From Chloroflexota bacterium (GTDB lineage Bacteria; Chloroflexota; Anaerolineae; Anaerolineales; Villigracilaceae), in the NCBI GenBank assembly GCA_013112685.1, contig JABFGC010000002.1:1374902-1438901 (forward strand): 64,000 nucleotides of DNA. Reading direction: 5' to 3'. The notes beneath the pieces are model-generated. The model worked only from the letters and a program-made list of their open reading frames with translations, had not been told where the DNA came from and made no database searches. The stretch's first letter is position 1, and each line of letters begins with the position of its first letter. The position numbers and the translations under genes were made by a program. Positions 56,686-63,724 of the stretch are shown here, piece after piece.

Positions 56686-57708
56686 CTAATCCCGGATTGC
56701 CAGCAGCGGGAACTTGAAGACCGAGCCTTTGCCCTCCGCCGATTTGACATCCAGCAGGGAGCCGTGCGCTTCGATGATCTGACGGACGAGCGAAAGCCCC
56801 AGCCCGGTCCCGCCGTAGCGCCGGGTGGAGGAGCCGTCCAACTGGTGGAAGGGTTCGAAGATTTCCCTCATGCGCCCTTGCGGGATGCCGATGCCGGTAT
56901 CCGCCACGGAGACATGGACAAGATTACTGCCTTCCTCGCGAATGGAGATCGTCACGCTTCCGCCGGACGGAGTGAACTTGATCCCGTTATCGAGGAGTTG
57001 GTTCACCACCCAGCCGAGTTTCTCCGAATCCGCCTGCACGGGCGGCAGGCTCTCAGGGATGTCAATCTGGAGTTTCACGCCGCGTTCCTCCGCCTTGTTG
57101 ACCGCGGATTTGGCGGCAAGCGAAGCCAGGCGGCGGATATCCACCGCGTCGAGTTTCATGCTCAGTTCGCCGCGCGAAGCCAGCGAGAACATGATGAGGT
57201 CTTCGATCATGCTTTCGAGTTTCCCGGCGGCGCGCTGGCTCACCGAAAGGGCGTGGCGCTGTTCCGAAGTGATCGCCCCCAGCGACTCGGTGACCAATAA
57301 TTCCAAATACCCTTTGACGTGCGTGAGCGGCGTGCGCAGTTCGTGCGAGATGTTCGAGACGAAATTCGCCTTCATCTGGCTCAGTTCCGAAAGCCGGTTG
57401 AGCGCCTCGTTCAAGTCGGCGGTGCGCTCGCGGACGCGCTGTTCGAGGTTGCGGTTCGCCGCCTGCAACGCGGAGCGCAGTTGCAGTATCTGTTCGGTGA
57501 TCGCCTGGTCGAGCGTATCGCGGTCGAGCAGGTTCAAATCCATCAACGCCTGACCCAACATGCAGGCGTTGCCCTTTGCGATCTGCTCCTGCTGATAATC
57601 GAGCGCGCGTATCAGATCATTATTGTTGATCAAGCCTTTTTGGACAAGATATTCCCCTAAACGCGGAATTAGCATTTCGGGTGTCAGTTTGGAGGCGTTC
57701 GGTAACAT
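56686..57708 (-). CDS. Histidine kinase with N-terminal GspE-N/MshEN-like domain
   Basis: A 340-residue kinase. The first 65 residues (LTPEMLIPRLGEYLVQKGLINNNDLIRALDYQQEQIAKGNACMLGQALMDLNLLDRDTLDQAITEQI) resemble the MshEN/GspE N-terminal domain that in pilus ATPases binds cyclic-di-GMP. A coiled coil leads to HisKA (KANFVSNISHELRTPLTHVKGYLELLV) and HATPase_c (VVNQLLDNGIKFTPSGGSV, VADTGIGIPQGRMREIFEPF, GGTGLGLSLVRQII). GGAG places the start at 57708. A pilus-type N-domain on a kinase next to cpaE and cpaF supports a link between this signalling set and pilus control. Confidence 0.87.
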   Translation of the reverse strand: MLPNASKLTPEMLIPRLGEYLVQKGLINNNDLIRALDYQQEQIAKGNACMLGQALMDLNLLDRDTLDQAITEQILQLRSALQAANRNLEQRVRERTADLNEALNRLSELSQMKANFVSNISHELRTPLTHVKGYLELLVTESLGAITSEQRHALSVSQRAAGKLESMIEDLIMFSLASRGELSMKLDAVDIRRLASLAAKSAVNKAEERGVKLQIDIPESLPPVQADSEKLGWVVNQLLDNGIKFTPSGGSVTISIREEGSNLVHVSVADTGIGIPQGRMREIFEPFHQLDGSSTRRYGGTGLGLSLVRQIIEAHGSLLDVKSAEGKGSVFKFPLLAIRD

Positions 57709-57722
57709 GGCATCTCCAATTG

Positions 57723-59340
57723 CTAAGATAAAACCCATTCGCCATTAATCATGACGGCATCGGCGGTCAAAGTCAATAGGTCGTCGGGACGAATTTCAAA
57801 CGGATCCCGGTCCAACACGATCAGGTCGGCGTGATAATTTTCCGCAAGTTTGCCGAGGCGGTTTTCCGCGTTGGCGGCGTAGGCGGCGCCAAAGGTATAG
57901 GCGGACAAGGCTTCGGCAAGGGTCAACTTTTGTTCGGGGTACCAGCCTTCGGCGGAGGGTGAGGCGTCTGCGCGTTTGCGAGTGATCGCGGCATACAATC
58001 CCCAAAACGGGTTGGGCGATTCCACCGGCGCATCCGATCCAAACGCGAGGATTGCGCCGTGACCGAGTTGAGTCCGCCAGGCGTAGGAGTGTTTGGAGCG
58101 TTCGCCCCAATAACGATCTGCAGCGCGCATATCGGACGTGGCGTGAATGGGCTGCATGGATGCGACGACGTTGAGTTGCGCGAGGCGCGGCGCGTCGTCG
58201 GGGTGGATGATTTGCACATGCTCGATGCGGTGGCGCAGGTGCGGCAGGGCGTTTTGTGTTTCGTACTTTCGAAGCTGCTCGAATGCGTTCAGCACCTCAT
58301 GGTTGGCGCGGTCGCCGATGGCGTGAACGGTCATGCTCAAACCGACGTCGGCGGCTTTGCGGCAGTGCTCGAAGAGTTCTTCGCCATCCATGTTGAGGAT
58401 GCCTTTGTTGCCCGGCTCGCCTTCATACGGCTGGAACATCGCCGCCGTGCGCGGACCCGAGCGCGCCGTCCATAAAGGCTTTGACCGAACCGATCCACAA
58501 CCACTCGTCGCCGAAGCCCGTGCGCAAGCCGAGGTCGTTCGCCTGCTGTACGCTTTCCACGGGGATGTTCTTGCACACACGCAATTTTAGTTTTTCTTTT
58601 GCGTGCAAGGATTGCAATGCCATGAAGGATTCGCGGCGGTCGAAATCGTGGATGCCGGTGATGCCCATCCTCCACAACACGCTTTGGGCTTTCTCGATTG
58701 CCGCTTCGATCTCGCCGATCGTTGCCTCCGGGACCGCGGCTGAGACCACCCTCATGGCGGATTCAAGCAAAATGCCGGTGGCGTTGCCCTGCGCGTCGCG
58801 TTGAATGACGCCGTCTTTTGGATTCGGCGTATCGTCGGCGACGTTCGCCAACTTCAGCGCGGACGTGTTCGCCCACGCCGCATGAAGCGACTTTGCCGTG
58901 AGATAGACGGGATTGTTCGGCGCGATTGCGTCGAGTTCGGCGGCGGTTGGGAAATTACTGCCCTCACCCCTAGCCCCTCTCCCTGAGGGAGAGGGGAACC
59001 ATTCATTTTGATTCCAGCCATGTCCCAGCACCCACTCGCCGGGTTTGAGAGTCCGTGCGCGCTCCGCCACCCGCCGCAGACATTCTTCCTTCGTCTTTGT
59101 TTCGCAATCCACCCTGGAAAGCCCCAGCGAATAACTTTGCATGTGGATATGCGCGTCGGTGAGACCGGGCAGGATGGTTTTGCCCTGCATGTCCGTTTTC
59201 TCCACCTTGCCATGAGCGAGGCTTTCGAGTTTGTCTTTCTCTCCGATGGCAATAATCCGCCCGCCTGCGATGAGAATCGCAGAAGCGCGCGGATTGGATG
59301 AGTCAAGAGTATGGATGTTGGCGTTGTAGAGGAGTTTCAT
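57723..59340 (-). CDS. YtcJ-like amidohydrolase (one frameshift, repeat insertion)
   Basis: A metal-dependent amidohydrolase of about 538 residues. GKTILPGLTDAHIHMQSYSLGLSRVDC carries the first metal His pair. SVKAFMDGALGPRTAAMFQPYEG (Lys region) is broken by a one-base insertion near 58455. MTVHAIGDRANHEVLNAFE, RHRIEHVQIIHPDD and AFGSDAPVESPNPFWGLYAAITR give the other metal ligands and Asp. Amidohydro_3/YtcJ proteins hydrolyse amide or similar bonds; substrate unknown. A family B repeat inserted in frame at 58961-59000 adds FPSPSGRGARGEGS. The gene precedes the kinases by 14 bases. Confidence 0.87.
58961..59000. repeat. Family B repeat inside the amidohydrolase gene
   Basis: CCCTCACCCCTAGCCCCTCT followed by CCCTGAGGGAGAGGGG forms a GC-rich hairpin. 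It lies between the codons for GWNQNEW and NFPTAAEL, is open in the gene's frame and would add about 13 residues. The first copy is at 14478-14513. Confidence 0.8.
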
Positions 59341-59364
59341 AAGGTAATCGTTTGTTCAGGCATG

Positions 59365-59763
59365 TTATCCCGAGACATTTCCTTCCAAGCCGTTCAAATA
59401 CTCCCTTGTTTTTGTTAAAAATTCGCGCGCCTGTGAAATCCATTCTTTAACTTCTTCGTCTTCAAATTCTGTACGCAAGGCGTAATCTCCCACCATACGG
59501 CTGTTAAAGGCGGCAATCAACCAGTAAAAATATTTTTGGTCAAATAGTCCCGTTTTGACATAATGTTCAGAAAAAGAACGATGAACTCCAATATGCTTTT
59601 TGAAGGTTAGCCCTTTCTCGGCAAGCAAGGCTTCAGCAGAGTAAAACATGGCGTAGTATACGCGCCCGACAGCAAAGTCCCTGTACCCATCGCGCAAAAG
59701 ACTTTCCGCTGCGCCAATGGACTGTTCCGCCTTATCAAGAAGAAATTTCGCATTCTCGTTCAT
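59365..59763 (-). CDS. HEPN-domain protein (toxin-type partner of MNT)
   Basis: A 132-residue helical protein of the HEPN family: KFLLDKAEQSIGAAESLLRDGYRDFAVGRVYYAMFYSAEALLAEKGLTFKKHIGVHRSFSEHYVKTGLFDQKYFYWLIAAFNSRMVGDYA. The GRVYYAMFYSAEALL helix and the later HRSFSEHYV segment match HEPN proteins that pair with minimal nucleotidyltransferases. In HepT-type systems the HEPN partner is an RNase toxin with an RxxxxxH-type motif; here the motif is not clearly present, so it may be of the non-toxic or substrate-binding branch. Its start overlaps the MNT gene stop by four bases. Confidence 0.85.
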   Translation of the reverse strand: MNENAKFLLDKAEQSIGAAESLLRDGYRDFAVGRVYYAMFYSAEALLAEKGLTFKKHIGVHRSFSEHYVKTGLFDQKYFYWLIAAFNSRMVGDYALRTEFEDEEVKEWISQAREFLTKTREYLNGLEGNVSG

Positions 59764-60080
59764 ACGGCAATGCTCTCGGCGCGAATATTCATGAGAAGCG
59801 GAAGTTTGTCATGCTTCCATTCCTTCTCGCGAGAGAAGATTACGCTCACTGTCACGCCATGTTCCAAACACAGACCGCCGACCAATTCGCTGGTACGGCG
59901 CAATTCCTCCCCGTATTTCCCGAAGTCGCCAAGCACAATCAACACATCTATATCGGAGTCTTCCGTATAGTCGCCGCGTGCGCGAGATCCGAACAGATAT
60001 GCTTTTTTGAATTGCGCCCCGTAAATCTGTTCGAGCCCTTTTTTTAGTTCCTCCAAAATCGGCTTGATCTCTTTTGACAT
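59760..60080 (-). CDS. MNT-type minimal nucleotidyltransferase (HEPN partner)
   Basis: A 106-residue nucleotidyltransferase of the pol-beta fold. The motif AYLFGSRARGDYTEDSDIDVLIVL (about 29-52) contains GS and DxD that bind metal and nucleotide. MNT antitoxins in HEPN/MNT modules inactivate the HEPN partner, in the studied MntA/HepT case by adenylylation. The start at 60080 has AGGA upstream; an upstream in-frame start at 60116 lacks support. It is encoded just downstream of parB on the same strand after 61 bases. Confidence 0.87.
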   Translation of the reverse strand: MSKEIKPILEELKKGLEQIYGAQFKKAYLFGSRARGDYTEDSDIDVLIVLGDFGKYGEELRRTSELVGGLCLEHGVTVSVIFSREKEWKHDKLPLLMNIRAESIAV

Positions 60081-60141
60081 TTTCCTGCTTCCTTCTTGCG
60101 GTTTTCGCAAGAGCATTATACCGAATGACGATGAGCAAATC

Positions 60142-61005
60142 TTATGTCAACTTCTCCAATAGCGCATCCAACTCTTCATTGGAATAATAATAGATCGTGA
60201 CCGTCCCGCCTTTCTTGTTATGTTTGAGCGAGACCTTCGTCCCCAGGCTTTTTTGAAGCCGCCGTTCCAGGTCGGTTACGTCGGCATTGCGGAAGACCTT
60301 TTTTGCTTTAACCGATCTATGCCCCGACCTGGTCCTCACCAACTCTTCGGTCTGGCGTACATTCAAAGCAAGATTGATCACGGTTTGAAAGGCGGCTTCC
60401 CTTGCCTGCCTTGTGGATAATCCCAACAAAGCGCGCCCGTGTCCTTCCGTTATCCTTCCATCAACGATTGCCTGCTTGATGATATCGGGAAGGTCCAGCA
60501 AACGAATGGTATTTGTGACCGCCACGCGGCTTTTCCCCACGCGGTCAGCCACTTTCTCCTTCGTAAGCCCGAAATCCTCCACCAAATGGCGGTACGCCTC
60601 CGCCTCTTCAATCGGGTTCAAATCCGCGCGTTGGACGTTTTCGACCAGCGCCAGTTCGAGCAGTTCCTGGTTGTTCGCCTGGCGCGAAATGACAGGGACC
60701 GTCCGCAAGCCTGCGCGCTGCGCCGCCTGCCAGCGCCGTTCGCCCGCGATCAAAACAAAAGTGCCATCCCCGTTCGGCGAGACGACCAACGGCTGGATGA
60801 CGCCGTGCTCCCGGATGGACGCCGCCAGTTCATCCAGTTCCTCCGATTTGAAATGCACGCGCGGCTGGCGCGGGTTGCGTTTGATGGCGTCCACCGCCGC
60901 CTGCTGCACGCCTCCGCCGTGACCTCCGCCCGGATGCAGCACGGAAGACTTCCCGCCGGGAATGAGCGCATCCAATCCTTTGCCGAGACCTTTTCGTTGA
61001 GCCAT
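60142..61005 (-). CDS. parB: Chromosome partitioning protein ParB
   Basis: A 287-residue ParB. The N-terminus MAQRKGLGKGLDALIPGG is typical. NPRQPRVHFKSEELDELAASIREHGVIQPLVV and the CTP-binding GERRWQAAQRAGL motif follow. ENVQRADLNPIEEAEAYRHLVEDFGLTKEKVADRVGKSRVAVTNTIRLLDLP is the parS-binding HTH, and the C-terminal dimerisation domain ends LKHNKKGGTVTIYYYSNEELDALLEKL. It forms sliding clamps at parS sites near the origin. No parS palindrome was found in this window. Confidence 0.95.
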   Translation of the reverse strand: MAQRKGLGKGLDALIPGGKSSVLHPGGGHGGGVQQAAVDAIKRNPRQPRVHFKSEELDELAASIREHGVIQPLVVSPNGDGTFVLIAGERRWQAAQRAGLRTVPVISRQANNQELLELALVENVQRADLNPIEEAEAYRHLVEDFGLTKEKVADRVGKSRVAVTNTIRLLDLPDIIKQAIVDGRITEGHGRALLGLSTRQAREAAFQTVINLALNVRQTEELVRTRSGHRSVKAKKVFRNADVTDLERRLQKSLGTKVSLKHNKKGGTVTIYYYSNEELDALLEKLT

Positions 61006-61027
61006 GCCTGCTCCTTAGTGCGTTTCG

Positions 61028-61078
61028 ATGATCATGGACAATGCACCATGGTCCATCGTCCGTCGTCCATCGTCAGTT
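61028..61078. repeat. Heptad-type dyad repeat between parA and parB (family C)
   Basis: ATCATGGACAATGCACCATG is followed by GTCCATCGTCCGTCGTCCATCGTC. The left half (ATGGACAATG) is an inverted relative of the right half. The block spans the short parA-parB gap and overlaps the last codons of parA. Confidence 0.7.
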
Positions 61079-61843
61079 CTTATCGCCTTTCAACAATTCC
61101 TTCGCCAGCGTTTCATACGCCTGCGCGCCGACCGATGTGGGCGCATACTCCGAAATCGGCAGTCCATACGAGGGCGCCTCCGCCAGCCGCACACTGCGCG
61201 GGATGATGCTCTTGAACACCTGGTTCGGAAAATGCTTGTTCACCTCGCGCACCACATCGGTGGAAAGATTCGTGCGGCTGTCGAACATGGTCAGGATCAC
61301 GCCGCGCACTTTCAATTCAGGGAACAACGCCGAGCGCACCCGCTCGATGGTCTGGGTCAACTGTCCCAGCCCTTCGAGCGCGAGATATTCGCACTGCACC
61401 GGCACGATCACCCCATCCATTGCCGCCATCAGACCGTTGACGGTCAACAAGCCGAGCGAAGGCGGGCAGTCAATAAAAACATAATCGTAACGGTTCGCCA
61501 CTTTCAAGACCGCCTTGCGCAAACGCGACTCACGCGCCAGTTCGTCCACCAGTTCCACTTCCGCGCCTGCCATCGAGGGCGAAGCGGGGAGCAGGGATAA
61601 ATTCAAACGTTCGTTCAACAAAATGTAAGGAAAGACATCCTCATCGCCGAGCAGGGCTTCATACGTGCCGCCTTCCACGCCGAGTTTATCCACGCCCAGG
61701 CAGGAGGTGGCGTTCGCCTGCGGGTCGAGGTCCACCACCAGCACGCGCCTGCCGAACTTCGCCAGGTACGCGGCGACGTTGATCGCGGACGTGGTCTTGC
61801 CCACCCCGCCTTTTTGATTCACCAATGTATAGATCTTCGTCAA
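61073..61843 (-). CDS. parA: Chromosome partitioning ATPase ParA/Soj
   Basis: A 256-residue ParA. The start is best placed at the TTG at 61843 (LTKIYTLVNQKGGVGKTTSAINVAAYLAKFGRRVLVVDLDPQANATSCLG), because GGAGG precedes it and the deviant Walker A lies where expected at residues 10-18. A longer frame reaching 62035 is an artefact. DYVFIDCPPSLGLLTVNGLMAAMDGVIVPVQCEYLALEGLGQL is the Walker B region, and SIIPRSVRLAEAPSYGLPISEYAP is characteristic. The start overlaps the stop of the PfkB-type gene (TTGA). Confidence 0.95.
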   Translation of the reverse strand: MTKIYTLVNQKGGVGKTTSAINVAAYLAKFGRRVLVVDLDPQANATSCLGVDKLGVEGGTYEALLGDEDVFPYILLNERLNLSLLPASPSMAGAEVELVDELARESRLRKAVLKVANRYDYVFIDCPPSLGLLTVNGLMAAMDGVIVPVQCEYLALEGLGQLTQTIERVRSALFPELKVRGVILTMFDSRTNLSTDVVREVNKHFPNQVFKSIIPRSVRLAEAPSYGLPISEYAPTSVGAQAYETLAKELLKGDKN

Positions 61844-62691
61844 GATAAAACCTCCATCAAGCAATGCTCGATTTCCCTTTGAGTCGGGATTCCCTGCAAG
61901 CCTGCGCGTGTCACTGAATGCGCCGCAAGGTTGGTCGCAAAACGCGCCGCCTCCGGGGGTCGCGCGTGCGCCACAGGCGTGTAAAAAACGCCGCCGCAAA
62001 AATATCCCCCGCGCCGGTCGCATCCACTTCCTCAACAGGGATGGGACGGAAGCGCCGCCGGTCGCCGTGCCAATGCAGCACCGCGCCCCGATCCCCTTCC
62101 GTGAGACAAAGCAGACGGGTGTGATGCGCCATCCATTCGGCGACCTCCAGGTCGCGGTTCACGTCTTCGAGGCTGATCACCACGCCTCCCACTTGACCGA
62201 GGGACCTGTTCGCTGTTTTCCCAGGCTTTGGCAAACACCGAACCTTTTTCGTCCCAGCCGCGCAACCAGCCCTGCGGCGTGACGCCCACCCACGATGCGT
62301 CGAATTGTTTCGCCATCGCCGGGTCCACTTCCTGCGCGATGGGCGCAAGATGCACGATCGGCGCATCCCGCCAAACGGGCGGGACATGCTCAAACGAAAT
62401 CGGCGCGGCGCGGTGATGCAAAATCTGCCTGCGGCCGTTTTCTGTTTTGATATTTTCAAAAACCGTGCTGTGTTCGGTTGGAACGTTGAAAATCTGAATC
62501 CCTTCGAGGAGGCGCAAAGGCGCATCCCCGCCCGCCGAAGTGACGATGCCCACGCGCAATCCCAGCGCCCGCGCCGTCAACGCCGCGTAGGAGACCGTCC
62601 CGCCGAGTTGTTTGCCTGCGGGCGTTAAGTCCACCGCCACGTGACCGACGAGCAGGTATTCCACAGGCTGCAGGGATGCGAGTTCCAGCAT
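61840..62691 (-). CDS. PfkB-family carbohydrate/nucleoside kinase (two frameshifts)
   Basis: A ribokinase-fold protein of about 284 residues. MLELASLQPVEYLLVGHVAVDLTPAGKQLGGTVSYAALTARALGLRVGIVTSAGGD is the PfkB N-terminus. A one-base insertion near 62202 interrupts it; restored, it reads AWENSEQVLGQVGGVVISLEDVNRDLEVAEWMAHHTRLLCLTEGDRGAVLHW. The catalytic signature VDATGAGDIFAAAFFTRLW has the Asp base. A missing C in a C-run near 61956 alters the end; restored, it reads DPPEAARFATNLAAHSVTRAGLQGIPTQREIEHCLMEVLS with the stop at 61840. The substrate is unknown. Its position between jag and parA is unusual. Confidence 0.82.
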
Positions 62692-62698
62692 GGGGCAA

Positions 62699-62704
62699 AT
62701 TATA
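62699..62704 (-). promoter_or_regulatory. -10 element for a possibly leaderless kinase-parA transcript
   Basis: On the minus strand TATAAT ends seven bases before the ATG at 62691, with no Shine-Dalgarno between. It would drive the kinase, parA and perhaps parB. Confidence 0.5.
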
Positions 62705-62843
62705 CCTTGTGGACGATGGACAGTAGACACCAGACGATGGACAGTAGACGATAGACGTAAAAAAAAAGACCGCGGACATTCATCGTCCACGGTCTATCGT
62801 CCATCGTCTATGGTCTATGGTCTGCTGCCCATTGCTATGGTCG
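62705..62843. repeat. Long heptad-type dyad repeat (family C)
   Basis: The left half contains repeated GGACGATGGACAGTAGAC and CAGACGATGGACAGTAGACG units; the right half contains CCACGGTCTATCGTCCATCG and TCTATGGTCTATGGTC units. The halves are inverted relative to each other around the A9 tract. It separates jag from the PfkB-type gene. Confidence 0.8.
62759..62795 (-). terminator. Terminator of jag (minus strand)
   Basis: On the minus strand AGACCGTGGAC and GTCCGCGGTCT pair around GATGAAT and are followed by a run of T (A9 tract 62759-62767). It is embedded in the family C repeat. Confidence 0.82.
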
Positions 62844-62845
62844 GT

Positions 62846-63715
62846 CTATTCCTTCGGCGTGATGACCACTTTACGGTAGGGTTCCTCGCCGGTGCTTTCC
62901 GTTTTGACGGCGGGATGTCCGCGCAATTCGATGTGCACGACCCGGCGTTCGTTCGACGGCATCGGTTCCATCGTCACCTTGCGCCCGGTTTTGGTGACTT
63001 GATCTGCCATGCGGCGCGCCAGCTGGCGGATTTGCTTTTCGCGGCGGGAGCGGTAGCCTTCCACGTCAATGACCATCTGCACCCACGTCTGAGTCTGCTT
63101 GCCGACGATCAGGGAGGCGATGTGCTGCAAGGCGGTCAGGGTTTCGGCGCGGCGGCCGATGAGGGCGCTGAGGTCGTCGCCGCGCACATCCACCTGGATG
63201 ACGCGGTGTTCGTCGGTGCTGGATTCGTCGTAATGGGCGGACACCTGCGCCTTCAAGCCCATGTGATAAATCAACCTGGAGACCACTTCTTCCGCGGTGT
63301 TCAAAACGGAATTATGCGCAACGGGTTCGGAGGGTTCGGACGCTTGAGCCGCAGGCGGTTCAACGGGTTTCTGCACCTGGGGCTTCCGTTCGACGGGCTT
63401 CTGCTCCGCAGGTTTCGGCTCGGCGGGCTTTTTCACCGGGCGGGGTTTGGCTTCCTTAGCCCGCGGCTTGGGCTCCACTTTCTGGTCAGTGACAGTCGTC
63501 GGTCCGGGACGTGAGGCGGGTTTTTCCTCCACCGGCGGGTTGACCGTGAGGCGTACGCGCACCTGGCGGCCCCCGAGTCCGAATAATCCTTTCGAACCGG
63601 AATCAATCACCTCCACCGAGACGGCATCCGCCGTCAAGCCGAGTTGGGTCAAGCCTTGTTGAATGGCTTCTTCCACGGTTGGAGCGATGATTTCAAGCGT
63701 AGTACGCTCGTTCAT
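62846..63715 (-). CDS. jag: Jag/KhpB RNA-binding protein (Jag-N, KH, R3H)
   Basis: A 289-residue protein. The Jag-N domain (MNERTTLEIIAPTVEEAIQQGLTQLGLTADAVSVEVIDSGSKGLFGLGGRQVRVRL, 1-56) is followed by a Pro/Lys/Glu-rich linker (about 60-135). The KH domain contains GDDLSALIGRRAETLTALQHIASLIV, and the R3H domain ends MEPMPSNERRVVHIELRGHPAVKTESTGEEPYRKVVITPKE. KhpB binds RNA and affects cell division and envelope growth in Firmicutes. GGAGG precedes the ATG. It follows yidC after nine bases, the usual near-origin order. Confidence 0.95.
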   Translation of the reverse strand: MNERTTLEIIAPTVEEAIQQGLTQLGLTADAVSVEVIDSGSKGLFGLGGRQVRVRLTVNPPVEEKPASRPGPTTVTDQKVEPKPRAKEAKPRPVKKPAEPKPAEQKPVERKPQVQKPVEPPAAQASEPSEPVAHNSVLNTAEEVVSRLIYHMGLKAQVSAHYDESSTDEHRVIQVDVRGDDLSALIGRRAETLTALQHIASLIVGKQTQTWVQMVIDVEGYRSRREKQIRQLARRMADQVTKTGRKVTMEPMPSNERRVVHIELRGHPAVKTESTGEEPYRKVVITPKE

Positions 63716-63724
63716 AGTACCTCC

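Noticed and set aside
61844..62035. N-terminal extension of ParA
   Set aside because: The extra 64 residues are the out-of-frame end of the PfkB-type kinase; the ParA Walker A lies in the normal place if the TTG at 61843 is used.
62705..62843. CRISPR array from regularly spaced repeats
   Set aside because: The units are seven-base degenerate repeats with inverted halves and no unique spacers, and no cas genes are present.
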